NCBI GenBank assembly: GCA_963575745.1
Contig: CAUYUJ010020704.1
Span: 189,407-253,406, forward strand
Source of the DNA: Prorocentrum cordatum
Taxonomy: Eukaryota; Sar; Dinophyceae; Prorocentrales; Prorocentraceae
Length of the DNA: 64,000 nt
Reading direction: 5' to 3'
Shown: positions 9,666-21,199 of the stretch, one piece after another
How the letters are laid out: every line of letters starts with the position of its first letter
Position numbering within the stretch: position 1 is the first letter of the stretch
Made by a program: the position numbers and the translations under genes
The notes under the pieces: generated by a model
The model's database searches: none
What the model was told of the DNA's origin: nothing
Seen by the model: the letters and a program-made list of their open reading frames with translations, nothing else

Positions 9666-12410
9666 CCAGTTGTATATGGTTGGGTTTTTCGCCAGGCTAC
9701 ATTGTTTTTTTTTTTTTGGTTTGGTGGCTGGGCGTTTCTTATCCGCGTTGTTGGGTTAGCCTGGTGGTAAGGAGCCCAGGGAAACAATTGTTAGGAACAG
9801 TTGAGGTACCGCAGTGTTGTGGCGGATGATGAAGGCAACCTGCGGCATGACATTCGAGACATCAGAACCGCGATTCAATTGTCCAGGAAACTCGTTTTGG
9901 ACAGTTGCGTTTTCACATCAGTTTTTTTTTGTTGCTGACATGTGGTAGACGCATGGTTTCGGACAGTTGAGGTTTGATGAAATGTCATTGGGTGCATTGG
10001 TGCACATGCTAATTTGCACACTGGCCCCGCATTGTCCCAGGTGTTGTGCTTGATAAAAGGGGGGCATCGTGGCGCGTCCTCGCGTGGCCCTGCGTTCGTT
10101 TTCCGTCATTTTGAGGCCGTTCGGGGCCGTCATATGGGCCCCGTTGAGGACCTCGTTGGAAGTTTTTTTGGGCGCTCGGAGAAATCTCGCGGCCCATCCG
10201 AAAGCGCGGAAAACAAACGCGACATATTTTTCAAACGTGGACACAAACGATGAAACATGCATGGCGTCGGCTTCTGTGGACCAGCGCGGGGGCCGCCCTT
10301 GCGGAGCTCTTGGGCCGCCTGGGCGGCCGCGGGTTGAGTGCTTTTCCTGGTCGCGGACTCCTTTCGAGACCGCCTGTGGGCGTCGTTTGATAATCTATGA
10401 TGATTTATGGGCCGTCTTGGGGCCCTCTCCGACAATCGGGCGGTCTTCTGAGGGGTCGTTGGCCGTCTCGGAGTGGTCTCTGGGGACCTCGAAGGCCGCC
10501 CTGGGGCGCCAGGGAGCCCGAAAGGTGCGGACCTCCACATCTTGAGTATAATCAAGGATAGATCAATAGTATTTGTCTTTCGGTGCTGTGGTGGGGGCCC
10601 TCGGATATCCTTGCGCGCGTTTGCGCCGCCTCGCGCGTCCTTCGTGGGTCTTGTCGGTGCGGAATCAAAGGATTAGCTGGTCGCGGCGCGCCTTCTGGGA
10701 TCCCCAAGGGGCCGTCGCGATGTCTTCCTGCGCCGCCGCGGGCGCCTCGCGGGCCGCCTCGGGGCCACGCGCGGCCGTCTCGGGGCCTGCTTTGGAACCT
10801 GTCGGGCAGCGTAGGGCCAACATTGGATTGGAACGCGCGGGGGTTGAAACGATCAAACAGATGGTTGTTGAGACGGGGCGGCTGTTGTGTCACTTATGCA
10901 CGGCCGTGGCCTCGATGACACTAACCAGACGCATTGCGCGCGCCAAACGGGGTGCGATTGCATATCCTGTCGAACTGCAAGTACGTCATACGCCTTAGAG
11001 AACGTTGGAAATAATCCCAAATGGAAACGCGAAGCGTTTTCACGCGCCTCTGCGTGCGAAAGCATGGTGGCGGCCTTCCTTTCCTTCCCCTCCGACCCCC
11101 TTCCCCCCCTCGCCGCGCTCTACTCTGCGTCCCCCCGCTGCGCCTCCGGCCCCCGCCCCGCCAAACCCTCCGTTCCTGCCCCCCCCCGCCGCCCCCGGCG
11201 CCCCCCCCCTCTGTTGCCATTTTGGATCCGACCATTCTGGCTCAAGTATTCTGGCTCCACAGAACCCTCTGCGTCGACGTCGTCTCCGCGGTGGGTCGAC
11301 GCCCAGTGCGCAGGCTGCGCTGGCGCGCGCTGTCGGCCCTTCGGAACGCGCGCAGGCCCGCGGGGGCGCGCTCCCGCCGTTGCGGCGTGCGCGCGTGCGC
11401 GCGCGAGCGGGCTTTCAATCCCTTCGTTGTGCGTCGCGTCTTGCGCTAATCTGCGCGGTGCGGACGTGCGCGGTCGACTGCGCCGCTTCTTGCGCCGTGC
11501 GGCGACGAGAGGATGTTTTTTTGTTGTTGTCGCCGCCGTTCGAGGCGCCCGTCAATTCCTGGCCGCTGCTCTTGAGTTCTGACCGTTCCCAGCGAGGGTG
11601 CCCAGCCTCATTGCTGACTGTTGGCGGTCGCGCTTCGACGCGCGATGCGTTTTTAGCGCGCCCTGAAAACCAGCGCCCGTTGCAATCCGATTCCATACCT
11701 CGCTGGTTTTTTTCCAGCTTGGGTTTGCGTTCGCGCCTTGCCGTGCGCGGGCGGCCCTACTCGCGTGATCGCGTCGCTTTGGATGCGCGGCGCGGTTTTC
11801 ATTATGGTTTTGCGGCCCCAAGAACTTTCATAAGTGCGCCTGGCGACCTGCAAATTTGCACAGCCAGTTGCCATCGCGCCGCGACTTCTGGCGATGCCAT
11901 CGCCCTCGAACGTGCGCGCGCGCACGTGCGAGCCACTGATTGTGGGTTAGCGCGCGCAGGCAAGCGCATCGCGTTGGCTTGTGCACTTTGCGTTCATCAT
12001 GCGGTTGCGCGCTGTAGTGCCGCGTGGGGTTCGCGCGTGGTTGCGCGACCTCCAATGTGTCATTGAACGTAATGGCGCCTTTGATGTCGCTGTCGCAATG
12101 ACACTTGCTCCAAGGTGTTTGTTCGATGTATCACCGCTGCCGCTGTCATTGGCGCAGCGGTTCCTCATCGCAACGTCGCGATTGGCAGGCAATTCGGTCC
12201 GCGCCCTTTCGCGCCAACCGCTGTGATCGTGGTGCCCATCGGGGCTTCAGTCTGCAGCGAGGAGCATCGCGCGGGCGCTCGCGTTCTCGCGTTCAGTCAG
12301 CCGCGATTGGTCCAACGCTATACCGAGCATTTTGCGATTAAACGTTTAATTTTTTGAATTGCGTTTTGTCGTCAAAAGCTTAGCCAGTAGAATGGCACCA
12401 CTGAGGAGTG
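9666..12410. other. Insert right part, nothing recognised
   Basis: A 2.7-kb GC-rich stretch with GGCCGTC/CTCGGGGCC mini-repeats (10080-10800) and GCGC-rich DNA (11050-12300). No frame shows a known domain. Confidence 0.5.
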
Positions 12411-12565
12411 CAAAAGCTGACAGGCGGGCGCTCGCAAACCAAGTGGACTTGGCCAGCGGCGCCCGCACGCGCGTGCTTCCGGAAGCGCAAAAGCAGAGAG
12501 GCGGGCGTGCGCAACCCAACTGGACTTCGCCAGCGGCAACCGCACGCGCACCCTCGCGAGCATGC
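12411..12565 (+). repeat. ~77-bp tandem duplication, Rep 3' flank (unit 0/1)
   Basis: Two imperfect copies of a block starting GCAAAAGCTGA(C/G)AGGCGGGCG, also at 21563-21722 and 30862-31020, just downstream of each full-type Rep gene. Confidence 0.75.
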
Positions 12566-12621
12566 AAAAGACGTGGGGCGGAGCGCTGGGGGGAAGCCCC
12601 CGGCGCTGCCCGCGCGCCCCC

Positions 12622-13717
12622 TCAGGGCGAAACTGGAGAGCCGATTTGCCCAAGAAGTCTGCGCTTCTGGAGCGGGAGCAGCAAGGCCCACGAATTCAGA
12701 CGGACCCAGTCCGCGGGGAGCACCTCGTCCACGGCAACCGCACCCATCGCGCGGACATCCGCCAGCAGGCGTCCTGGCTGCGCGCGGGTGTATCGCGTCA
12801 GCGGTGCGAGGTCGTCAAGTGCAGGGGGGCGCTCACATGCGGCACGCCCTAAAAACCCCGCGTCTGCCCGACCCGCGCAGCGGCCCGCCTGGGCCGGAAA
12901 ACGCCGACGGCGTCGAACTTTGCCGCCTCCCTGACGATCCACGCGGTCGTGCACGGAGCACACGAGAGTACGTCCTTCAAGGAGCCGTCCGACAAGACGG
13001 AGGTGAATGGGAACTGCCTCGCGCGGTTCTGCATGTGCCGGATGTCCTCCGCACCCACTTTATTCGTCGTCTCCCAGAGGCCCTCCAGCTTGCCCGTGAA
13101 AACGGCGCCGTGGTTCCAGCAGACGTCCTTGTTCCCGTCGTTGAAGGACTGGGAAACCTGGATCTCGGCGTGCTGGCCGACGAACAGAGACAAGAACAAA
13201 GAGACGGGGACGGTCTTCTCGTGGGCGAACTCAACCGGCCGGAAGTCGTCCCAGAAGATGAACCGCTTCGTGCCGCTGGCCAGGTTCCGGAGTCCAAAGG
13301 AGGAGCCCAAGGCAGGCTTGTGCAGAACCCGTTTCGGAGTGAACAAGTCGTCGAAAGGGTAAACTACCCTGCTCTTCCCGGAATTCGACGGCCCCACCAG
13401 GAAGGGCACCCTCGTCGTCTTCTTCGGGCCGACCATCAGAATGTCCCGCAGAGACGCCGCGAGCTCCCGAACGTCGAAAGAAGCGGCGCTGCGGGAGTGG
13501 TCTCCACGGCTGACCTGTACGAGCACGCCGGGCCATGGGGACATGTCTCCTCAGCGCAGCGGCACACGAGCGTCCAATCGTCCACCGCCACGAAGGCCGC
13601 GTTCTCGCGGGCAGACGCCCACTCCTTCGTCTCCTCAAGGTCCGCCGTCAGCTTGCGCACTCGGCTGCGGACGAACCGCTGCATGGCCTTCGTCCCGCGG
13701 TCCTGGACGTACGCCAT
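12622..13717 (-). pseudogene. Rep, chimeric SF3-helicase-only copy (broken), unit 0/1
   Basis: This copy encodes the helicase half of the Rep protein: Walker A GPSNSGKS, Walker B FIFWDDF, then the WNHGAVFTG and RHMQNRARQFPF blocks. Its 3' end has the sequence seen only downstream of full-length Rep genes (compare 31066). Its 5' end has the junction seen only in the helicase-only copies (compare 27864), directly followed by the 96-bp repeat. It is therefore a recombinant between the two gene types. A 4-bp deletion near 13500 and a frameshift near 12850 break the frame. The intact WDDF places the crossover 3' of that motif, between about 12665 and 13140. Confidence 0.8.
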
Positions 13718-13718
13718 C

Positions 13719-13814
13719 AGACGCGCGGGCAACGCGTTGCACGATGTTCTGGACACGCGTGCAAACGACATGAAGCCGCAATGATACGCTGGCTGTGTCC
13801 CGCGCGGGCCTGCA
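13719..13814 (+). repeat. 96-bp direct repeat, upstream copy only
   Basis: Matches 18805-18900, 27866-27961 and 37107-37202. Its downstream partner is missing here because of the recombination that made the chimeric Rep. Confidence 0.8.
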
Positions 13815-14200
13815 CTAAGGCAAACGCGCGTAAAGCGCAGGAGTCGCGAGCACCGCAGGGCCCTCGCCATGGGCAGTCGAGCACCTCCCGAAAGGCAGGG
13901 ATGGAACAGTAGCAGCACGGCTACGATTTTCAAGTCCACGGATCCACGACACGTTTCTCGGTGCATGCGCTGCGGCAGGAATTCTGAAATCTCTCGGCGG
14001 TCACTGAGGAAAAATCCGCTCTGGCAGAGGCCGAGCCGCCGATTCGGCTGGCTCCCCGGCCGCGGCTGGAAAAATTGCGTCGTGGCAAAGACCGCGCCGC
14101 CGACTCGGCTGATCAGCGCCAACGCTCCCGGGCCGCAGGCTCAATCGCTCGGGATCCTGCCTACCCACGGCCACGACACCTCCGCCGCCTTCGTCTCATC

Positions 14201-15849
14201 TTATCCACGGCCGTCCAGAATGACGCTCTTCTGGATGAGCTTAGGCGACGGTGCTCCTGATGCGCGCCCTTGTAAGCGCCTCTGATACTCGTTGGCCGGC
14301 GCGCTCAGCGTCTGCCATTCGCCCGGTTGACCTCCGCCCAGAGGAAGTAGTCGTGGGGGTTCAAGTCCGGGGAATACTTGGGGAACTTGATGGGGGTGAT
14401 CTTGAGACCCCGCCTGAGAGCGACCGAGCGGGGTCGACCGGGGCGCGAACGGCGGGCGATCAAGAGCGGGCGCCGACTGGCGGGGCGATCGCCAGACGGG
14501 GCCCGACTCGAACTCGCGGCCGCCGCGGTGGCGCGCCAACTAAGGGGGCCGCTTGCAGTCAACGGCCTTCTTGCTCTTGTACCCCGTGGGGTCGTTATCC
14601 TCCAAGATGCGGAAGGCGCGGCGCCCCTTCCGGCAACGGCGAAGCGCGGGAGCGAGGACGCCCGCGTAGAAATCGCAGGCTGCGTCGGCGCACCACAGGG
14701 CGGGCAGGTAGTGCCAGACGCGGACCTTGTTGTTCACGATGGCTGCGGCCACGTGAACCTTGGCGCCTGGGTTCACCCTGTTCCGGTTCCCCTTCGGCTT
14801 CGTGAAAGGCTTGAGGACCTCCTGGGGGAGGGCCCGGCCATGCGCCCCCCGCCCGGTCCCCCACCCCCCGCCCCTCGCATCGAAAGAAATTACCCCAATA
14901 AGAACCCTATACCAGAAAGAAACTACGCCAAGAAAAACATGTCCGATCGCCTGGACGGGGCCGATCAGACCCGATCAGACTTGGATCGCAGACATGGATC
15001 GGGGCAACGATCGGGGGCGGAATCGGCATCTCGACTTCGTCGGCCCGGCGGCCCCCGCCCCCAGCCCCTGGGATCGCACTCGGGACCGAGAGTCGCGCCC
15101 TCTCTGCCTTGGTGCGAAGGTGGCCGCGAACGCGACTCTTCTTTGCGTGCGTCTTCGCCCGCTTGGTCATGGGGATGGGGAACACCTTATTGTCGATGAT
15201 GGCATCGACCTGGTGCGTGAAATAGTTGCCCGGGAGCCGCTTCCACCCCGAACACACGGCCACGCGCTCCTCCGCCTCCTCGGAGCCGCGGAGCGGCTCC
15301 GCGCGGGGAGCGCGCCAGGTGACCCCGAGGCGCTTGAAGTGCCTGGAGGCCGTGCCCTTGTGGACGTCGGAGACCCGCGCGGCCTTCATCACGTCCTTGA
15401 GGTGAACCTCGGCCTCGCCCTTGGCCGCCCGAATCAAACGAACCCGCGCGTTGTTCAAGGCGCGGAGCTTGACGGCCGTGAGCTTGGGCTTGCGGCCGCG
15501 AGTCCCCGCTGGGCCACGCCTGTGCGTGGCGCCCCGGAGCGCCCCGGAGGGCCCGGCGGACGGTCGTCAAATCCGACTCGCCTACACATGTGCTTGCCGC
15601 CAGCTGGAGCTCTTAGGGACCTGGGCGTCAACGCTGTGTCCGTCACTGGGAGTTTGTCCTCTCCGGGCCATATTGCGTCCTCTCAAGGCCGGTTTGAGCT
15701 GTTGAGGCCGTCTTGGGGCGTTTGAGGGGCCTTGGCCGTCTTGGGTTCTCTCCTGGGGCCCTCTCGGGGCTCTTGGGGGGCATCTGGGCCCCAGCGGCGT
15801 AGAGCGAGAAGCAGCGGTCGAGCTCCCTCTTGCTGAGGTGGGGCGCCAT
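14201..15849 (-). pseudogene. Tc1/mariner-type transposase, unit 1 (broken)
   Basis: Same gene as at 37529-39068. Exon 3 has the terminal catalytic block altered to SPDLNPHDYFLW and then shifts frame (NRANGRR). Exon 2 keeps LEDNDPTGYKSKK. In exon 1 the region for the first DNA-binding helices is replaced by about 220 bp (15576-15797), as in unit 0. Both introns are present at the usual places. Not functional. Confidence 0.85.
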
Positions 15850-16159
15850 CTGGGCCCGCGACCGAAAAAGGGGTCAGATGGCCTCGGGGCGGGGCGAGGC
15901 CGTTGCTGCGGTGACGACTGAGCCGAAACAGCTGCGCCAGGTGAACGGAAGGCTAGTCGATGTGACCGGAGCACGCGGCGGCGTTCATAGTCTGGCGTCG
16001 CTCTTGACGCCGCCCTCAAGACGGGCGGCTTCGGGCAGCCTCGAAGTCCTTGCAGGGCGCCAACGGGAGAGCGCAACCCGTTGGGCAGCGGGGAGGGGGC
16101 CAGTCTTGCAACGCAGCCCATGCAGATGCCCGTAGCCGAAGATGCCATGGCAAATGAGT

Positions 16160-16398
16160 CCGCCGTTTGCGAAATAAACGCCCACGTGTGGAAGTACTAA
16201 GATCCCCGCCCCGCGCCCCGCATTTCAATGTTGGCCACCGAACACGCCGAAGGGGAGTGCGAAGCGTTGCGAAATAAACGCCCACTTATGTTGGACTGCC
16301 CAGCCCTCCCCGTCAACCTTGAAATACGGGGGAAAAGGGGCGTGCTTCGTCGTCTTGATTTCGATCCCTAAGATGGGCGTTTGATTCGCAAGCGGCGG
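16160..16398. mobile_element. MITE with 25-bp terminal inverted repeats, unit 1
   Basis: Left terminus 16160-16184, right terminus 16374-16398 (a few mismatches). The assembly gap starts two bases after it. Confidence 0.75.
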
Positions 16399-16400
16399 TA

Positions 16401-16500
16401 NNNNNNNNNNNNNNNNNNNNNNNNNNNNNNNNNNNNNNNNNNNNNNNNNNNNNNNNNNNNNNNNNNNNNNNNNNNNNNNNNNNNNNNNNNNNNNNNNNNN
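16401..16500. other. Assembly gap (100 N)
   Basis: Exactly 100 N, a conventional gap of unknown size. The left edge matches unit 3 near 30383 and the right edge matches about 34795. By comparison the gap replaces roughly 4.4 kb with the microsatellite, full-length Rep, GAGCACC boxes and minisatellite. Confidence 0.9.
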
Positions 16501-17270
16501 TTTCCCCCTTTCAGGACGCCGAATTTTCCACCCGGCTGCCCTGGCCCCCTGGGGGTCCCCCGTTGCAATCTACCCTTGCTGTCCGAAAACAACAAAAAAC
16601 AAAAAAGTTTCGTTTACGTGTCCTTCCCTGCTCCAATTCAATACCCCTCACAGACTCCGAACCCTCCCTCGGGCAGCAGGGACTACTCCGTCAATCCACA
16701 AGAGCAATTAAATCTCTGCGGAAAATCTCGGGAGTGTGTGCTTACCAAGCTTGGGAAGGTAGCGCGCCGTGAATGGGGCTGGGGAAGGTCAGTGCCTGGC
16801 CGTAGGCCTTGCCGTAGGCCTTCCGGTCCGGACACGTAATCAAAAAAACGACGGGGGGGGGGAAAGCGTGGCCAGCGCGACGGCGAAAGCACCATTCCGA
16901 CGTCCACGTGCAACCCTGTGGTACGTAACGGGCCCACAAAGAAAACGGCTCCGACACGAGCGAGGGATCCATGTCCAAACATATTTTCTCGGAGTGTACG
17001 CCTGGGGCGTCCGCCGTCGACATGGACGCGGGTCCTGGCGCGGTTCGGTCTGGCCCGGCAAAAGCCTCGGCGCCTGGGCGGGCGTGCGCAAGCCTCCCCG
17101 ATAGGGAGGAGAGAGGAACACGCTGTGACCAGCGCGACGGCGAGGGTGCCATTCCGACCAGCGACCCGAACACGTCGAACTTCGCCCACGACCCGCGCTC
17201 GCGACCCGCGACACGACGCGCGCCCCGCGCCCGCCACCCGTCTACGATCCGTCTGGCCTGGCGGCCCCAA
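16501..17270. other. GC-rich unit segment, no supported gene (unit 1)
   Basis: Common to all units. It contains two related blocks with CAGCGCGACGGCGA followed by CCATTCCGAC. Minus-strand frames of about 190 codons are open here in every unit, but two frames are open at once and none has a domain. Confidence 0.6.
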
Positions 17271-17502
17271 CTAGAGCACAACCTAGAGCACAACCTAGAG
17301 CACAACCTAGAGCACAACCTAGAGCACAACTCATGAAGGTATATATTTTCATAGAAAAAATGGCACTCAACCTTCCCAAATCAAAAAAGAATCAATACTT
17401 TCTTTATTTTCGAACGCGAATGCGTGCCAGACTACCATGAAATGAGTTGTGCTCTAGGTTGTGCTCTAGGTTGTGCTCTAGTTGTGCTCTAGTTGTGCTC
17501 TA
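17271..17502. repeat. Iteron palindrome: 5 direct + 5 inverted 12-mers around an AT-rich core (unit 1/2 junction)
   Basis: Five contiguous CTAGAGCACAAC copies (17271-17330), then a 115-bp AT-rich spacer, then five copies of the reverse complement GTTGTGCTCTAG (17446-17502, the last ones overlapping by one base or incomplete). The symmetry extends a few bases inward (TCAT / ATGA). The layout fits Rep-binding iterons around an unwinding region, or the terminal inverted repeats of two adjacent elements. Confidence 0.95.
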
Positions 17503-18803
17503 AGGCGGCCCCTGGGATAAGCGGTCGCCTGCCCTCCCCGCCCCCGGACCTTCAATCCGACGGAATTGGCTTTCCTCCGTGTTTGGTAGAAGTGGCATAA
17601 CGCACCGCCAACAAGTCGCGAAGGCAAGCGCTGTTGGTCGCAGCGCCGGCCGCGAGCTCCACGTTGCAAGCGCCGGGCAACGCGCCCTGCCGCCTCCTCC
17701 GCCGCGGGCCAGACGCGCGGGCAGCGCGTTGCACGATGTTCTGGACACACGTGCAAACGACATGAAGCCGCAATGATACGCAGGCTGTGTCCCGCGCGGG
17801 CCTGCAGCAAGGCCCACGAATTCAGACGGACCCAGTCCGCGGGGAGCACCTCGTCCATGGCAACCGCACCCATCGCGCGGACATCCGCCAGCAAGGCGTC
17901 TGCCTGCGCGCGGGGTATGCGCGCGTCGGACATGAGGTCGTCGAAGCCGCTCACAGGCGGCACGCCCGCGTCTGCCCCGACCAGCGCAGCGGGCGCCGGG
18001 CGGAAAACGCCGACGGCGTCGAACCTTGCCGCCTCCCGGACGATCCACGCGGCCATGCACGGAGCACACGAGAGTACGTCCTGCAAAGAGCCGTCTGACA
18101 AGACGGAGGTGAATGGGAACTGCCTCACGCGGTTTCTGCATGTGCCGGAAGTCCTCCGCACCCACCTTCGGTCTCCCAGAGGCCTCCCTCGAACACTGCC
18201 CGTGAAAACGTCGCCGTGGTTCCAAGCAGACGTCCTTGTTACCGTCGTTGAAGACTGGGAAAAAACCTGGATCTCGGTGTGGCAGGCCGAACGAACAAGA
18301 CAAAACAAAGAGACGGGGTACGGTCTTCTTGTGGGCGAACTCAACCGGCCGGAAGTCGTCCCAGAAGATGAACCGCTTCGTGCCGCTGGCCAGGTTCCGG
18401 AGTCCAAAGGAGGAGCCCAAGGCAGGCTTGTGCAGAACCCGTTTCGGAGTGAACAAGTCGTCGAAAGGGTAGCCCACCGTGCTCTTCCCGGAATTCGACG
18501 GCCCCACCAGGAAGGGCACCCTCGTCGTCTTCTTCGGGCCGACCGTCAGAATGTCCCGCAGAGACGCCGCGAGCTCCCGAACGTCGAAAGAAGCGGCGTT
18601 GCGGGAGAAGATGGTCTCCACGGCTGACCTGTACGAGCAGCGCAGCGGCACACGAGCGTCCAATCGTCCACCGCCTCGAAGGCCGCGTTCTCGCGGGCAG
18701 ACGCCCACTCCTTCGTCTCCTCAAGGTCCGCCGTCAGCTTGCGCACTCGGCTGCGGACGAACCGCTGCATGGTCTTCGTCCCGCGGTCCTGGACGTACGC
18801 CAT
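17478..18803 (-). pseudogene. Rep, SF3-helicase-only copy, unit 2 (frameshifted)
   Basis: This is the helicase-only gene as at 26518-27864, starting at the equivalent ATG (18803). Walker A (GPSNSGKST) and Walker B (FIFWDDF) are intact in the first part. Several indels between about 18160 and 18330 scramble the segment between Walker B and the RHMQ block, and the reading moves among three frames. The tail runs through the 96-bp repeat (17711-17806) and ends in the iterons. Not functional. Confidence 0.8.
17711..17806 (+). repeat. 96-bp direct repeat, downstream copy (unit 2)
   Basis: Pairs with 18805-18900; the two box the helicase fragment. Confidence 0.85.
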
Positions 18804-18804
18804 C

Positions 18805-18900
18805 AGACGCGCGGGCAACGCGTTGCACGATGTTCTGGACACACGTGCAAACGACATGAAGCCGCAATGATACGCAGGCTGTGTCCCGCGCGGGCCTGCG
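18805..18900 (+). repeat. 96-bp direct repeat, upstream copy (unit 2)
   Basis: Pairs with 17711-17806. Confidence 0.85.
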
Positions 18901-19226
18901 CTAAGGCAAACGCGCGTAAAGCGCAGGAGTCGCGAGCACCGCAGGGCCCTCGCCATGGGCAGCCGAGCACCTCCCGAAAGGCAGGGACGGAACAGTAGCA
19001 GCACGGCTACGATTTTCAAGTCTACGGATCCACGACACGTTTCTCGGTGCATGCGCTGCGGCAGGAATTCTGAAATCTCTCGGCGGTCACTGAGGAAAAA
19101 TCCGCTCTGGCAGAGGCCGAGCCGCCGATTCGGCTGGCTCCCCGGCCGCGGCTGGAAATATTGCGTCGTGGCAAAGACCGTGCCGCCGACTCGGCTGATC
19201 AGCGCCAATGCTCCCGGGCCGCAGGC

Positions 19227-20778
19227 TCAATCGCTCGGGATCCTGCCTCCCTCGGCCACGACGACCTCCGCCGCCTTCGTCTTCATCTTAGCCACGGCTG
19301 CCCTGATGACGCTCTTCGGGATGCCCATGGCGACGCGCCTGAGGCGCGCCTTGTAAGCGCTCTGAGACTCGTTGGCCGGCGCGCTCTGCTCTGCCATTCG
19401 CCGGTTGACCTCCGCCCAGAGGAAGTAGTCGAGGGGGTTCATGTCCGGGGAATACTTGGGGAACTTGATGGGGGTGATCTTGAGCCCCCGCCTGAGAGCG
19501 ACCGAGCGGGGTCGACTGGGGCGCGAGAGGCGGGCGATCAAGAGCGGGCGCCGACTGGCGGGGCGATCGCCAGACGGGGCCCGACTCGAACTCGCGGCCG
19601 CCGCGGTGGCGCGCCAACTAAGGGGGCCGCTTGCAGTCAACGGCCTTCTTGCTCTTGTACCCCGTGGGGTCGTTATCCTCCAGGATGCGGAAGGCGCGGC
19701 GCCCCTTCCGGCAACGGCGAAGCGCGGGAGCGAGGACGCCCGCGTAGAAATCGCAGGCTGCGTCGGCGCACCACAGGGTGGGCAGGTAGTGCCAGATGCG
19801 GACCTTGTTGTTCACGATGGCTGCGGCCACGTGAACCTTGGCGCCTGGGTCCACCCTGTTCTGGTTCCCCTTCGGCTTCGTGAAAGGCTTGAGGACCTCG
19901 GGGGAGGGCCCGGCCAGCCGGCCCCCCGCCTGGCCCCCCCCCGCCCTTCGCATCCGAAAGAAACTACGCCAATGAGAACCCTCATACCAGAAAGAAACGA
20001 CGCCAAGAAAAACATGTCCGATCGCCTGGACGGGGCCGATCAGACCCGATCAGACTTGGATCGCAGACATGGATCGGGGCAACGATCGGGGGCGGAATCG
20101 GCATCTCGACTTCGGCGGCCCGGCGGCCCCCGCCCCGCCCCCAGCCCATGCGATCGCACTCGGGGCCGAGAGTCGCGCCCCCTCTGCCTTGGTGCGAAGG
20201 TGGCCGCGAACGCGACTCTTCTTCGCGTGCGTCTTCGCCCGCTTGGTCATGGGGATGGGGGACACCTTATTGTCGATGATGGCGTCGACCTGGTGCGTGA
20301 AATAGTTGCCCGGGAGCCGCTTCCACCCCGAACGCACGGCCACGCGCCCCCCCGCCTCCGCGGAGCCGCGGAGCGCATCCGCGCGGGAGGGCGCCAGGTG
20401 TACCCCGAGTGCGCTTGAAGAGCTGAGGCCGTGCCCATGTGGATCGTCGTGACTGGCCCTCGAGCGCTCCAACGTCCATGAGGTAAACCTCGGCGGCCTC
20501 GCCCATGGCCACACCCGCCCGAGTCAAACGAACCCGAGCGTTGTTCAAGGCGCGGAGCTTGACGGCCGTGAGCTTTGGCTTGCGGCCGCGAGTCTCCGCT
20601 GGGCCACGCCTGTGCGCGGCGCCCCGGAGGGCCCGGCGGACGGTCGTCAAATCCGGCCCAGTCTCGTCGAGGGACTCACGGGTCCGACTAACGAGGTCGC
20701 GTATCTCCACCGGGGTCTTCCCAGCGGCGTAAGCGAGAAGCAGCGGTTGAGCTCCCTCTTGCTGAGGTGGGGCGCCAT
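19227..20778 (-). pseudogene. Tc1/mariner-type transposase, unit 2 (broken)
   Basis: Exon 3 is open and retains SPD(M)NPLDYFLWAEVNRRM. Exon 2 retains LEDNDPTGYKSKK. Exon 1 keeps the NYFTHQVDAIIDNK block and the first helices (EIRDLVSRTRESLDETGPDL), but the middle (about 20344-20510) is rearranged. The same one-base deletion near the N terminus as in unit 3 separates the ATG (20778) from the body. Both introns are present. Confidence 0.85.
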
Positions 20779-21082
20779 CTGGGCCCGCGACCGAAAAAGG
20801 GGTCAGATGGCCTCGGGGCGGGGCGAGGCCGTTGCTGCGGTGACGACTGAGCCGAAACAGCTGCGCCAGGTGAACGGAAGGCTTGAAGTGACCGGAGCAC
20901 GCGGCGGCGTTCATAGTCTGGCGTCGCTCTTGACGCCGCCCTCAAGACGGGCGGCTTCGGGCAGCCTCAAAGTCCTTGCAGGGCGCCAACGGGAGAGCGC
21001 AACCCGTTGGGCAGCGGGGAGGGGGCCAGTCTTGCAACGCAACCCATGCAGATGCCCGTAGCCGAAGATGCCATGGCAAACC

Positions 21083-21168
21083 CCCCACGAGCGTCTTATA
21101 GTGACACAGCGCTGTACATTCACATATCTATATATATATATATGTATATTCCCATATTTATATGTTGT

Positions 21169-21199
<31 letters not shown>

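Larger units (their letters stand above)
2508..12410. mobile_element. 9.9-kb non-coding insertion inside an array unit
   Basis: Array homology breaks after 2507 and resumes without loss at 12411. The bases GGAGTG occur at both edges (2502-2507 and 12405-12410). Uninterrupted units have one matching site (GGGGTG, before 21564 and 30863), which suggests a 6-bp target-site duplication. The insert begins TCAGGTG and ends CACCACTGA, so only TCAG is shared as an inverted end. I found no transposase, reverse transcriptase or other credible protein in it. It consists largely of the tandem repeats listed separately. It could be a non-autonomous element, or host DNA moved in by repair. Confidence 0.45.

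Noticed and set aside
16683-17270. Minus-strand frame of about 190 codons open in all three units (also 25735-26310, 34973-35548)
   Set aside because: Units are nearly identical, so shared openness is not evidence. A second minus frame is open over the same bases, and no domain is visible.
17271-17502. CRISPR-like array
   Set aside because: The 12-mers are contiguous without spacers and face each other in inverted clusters.
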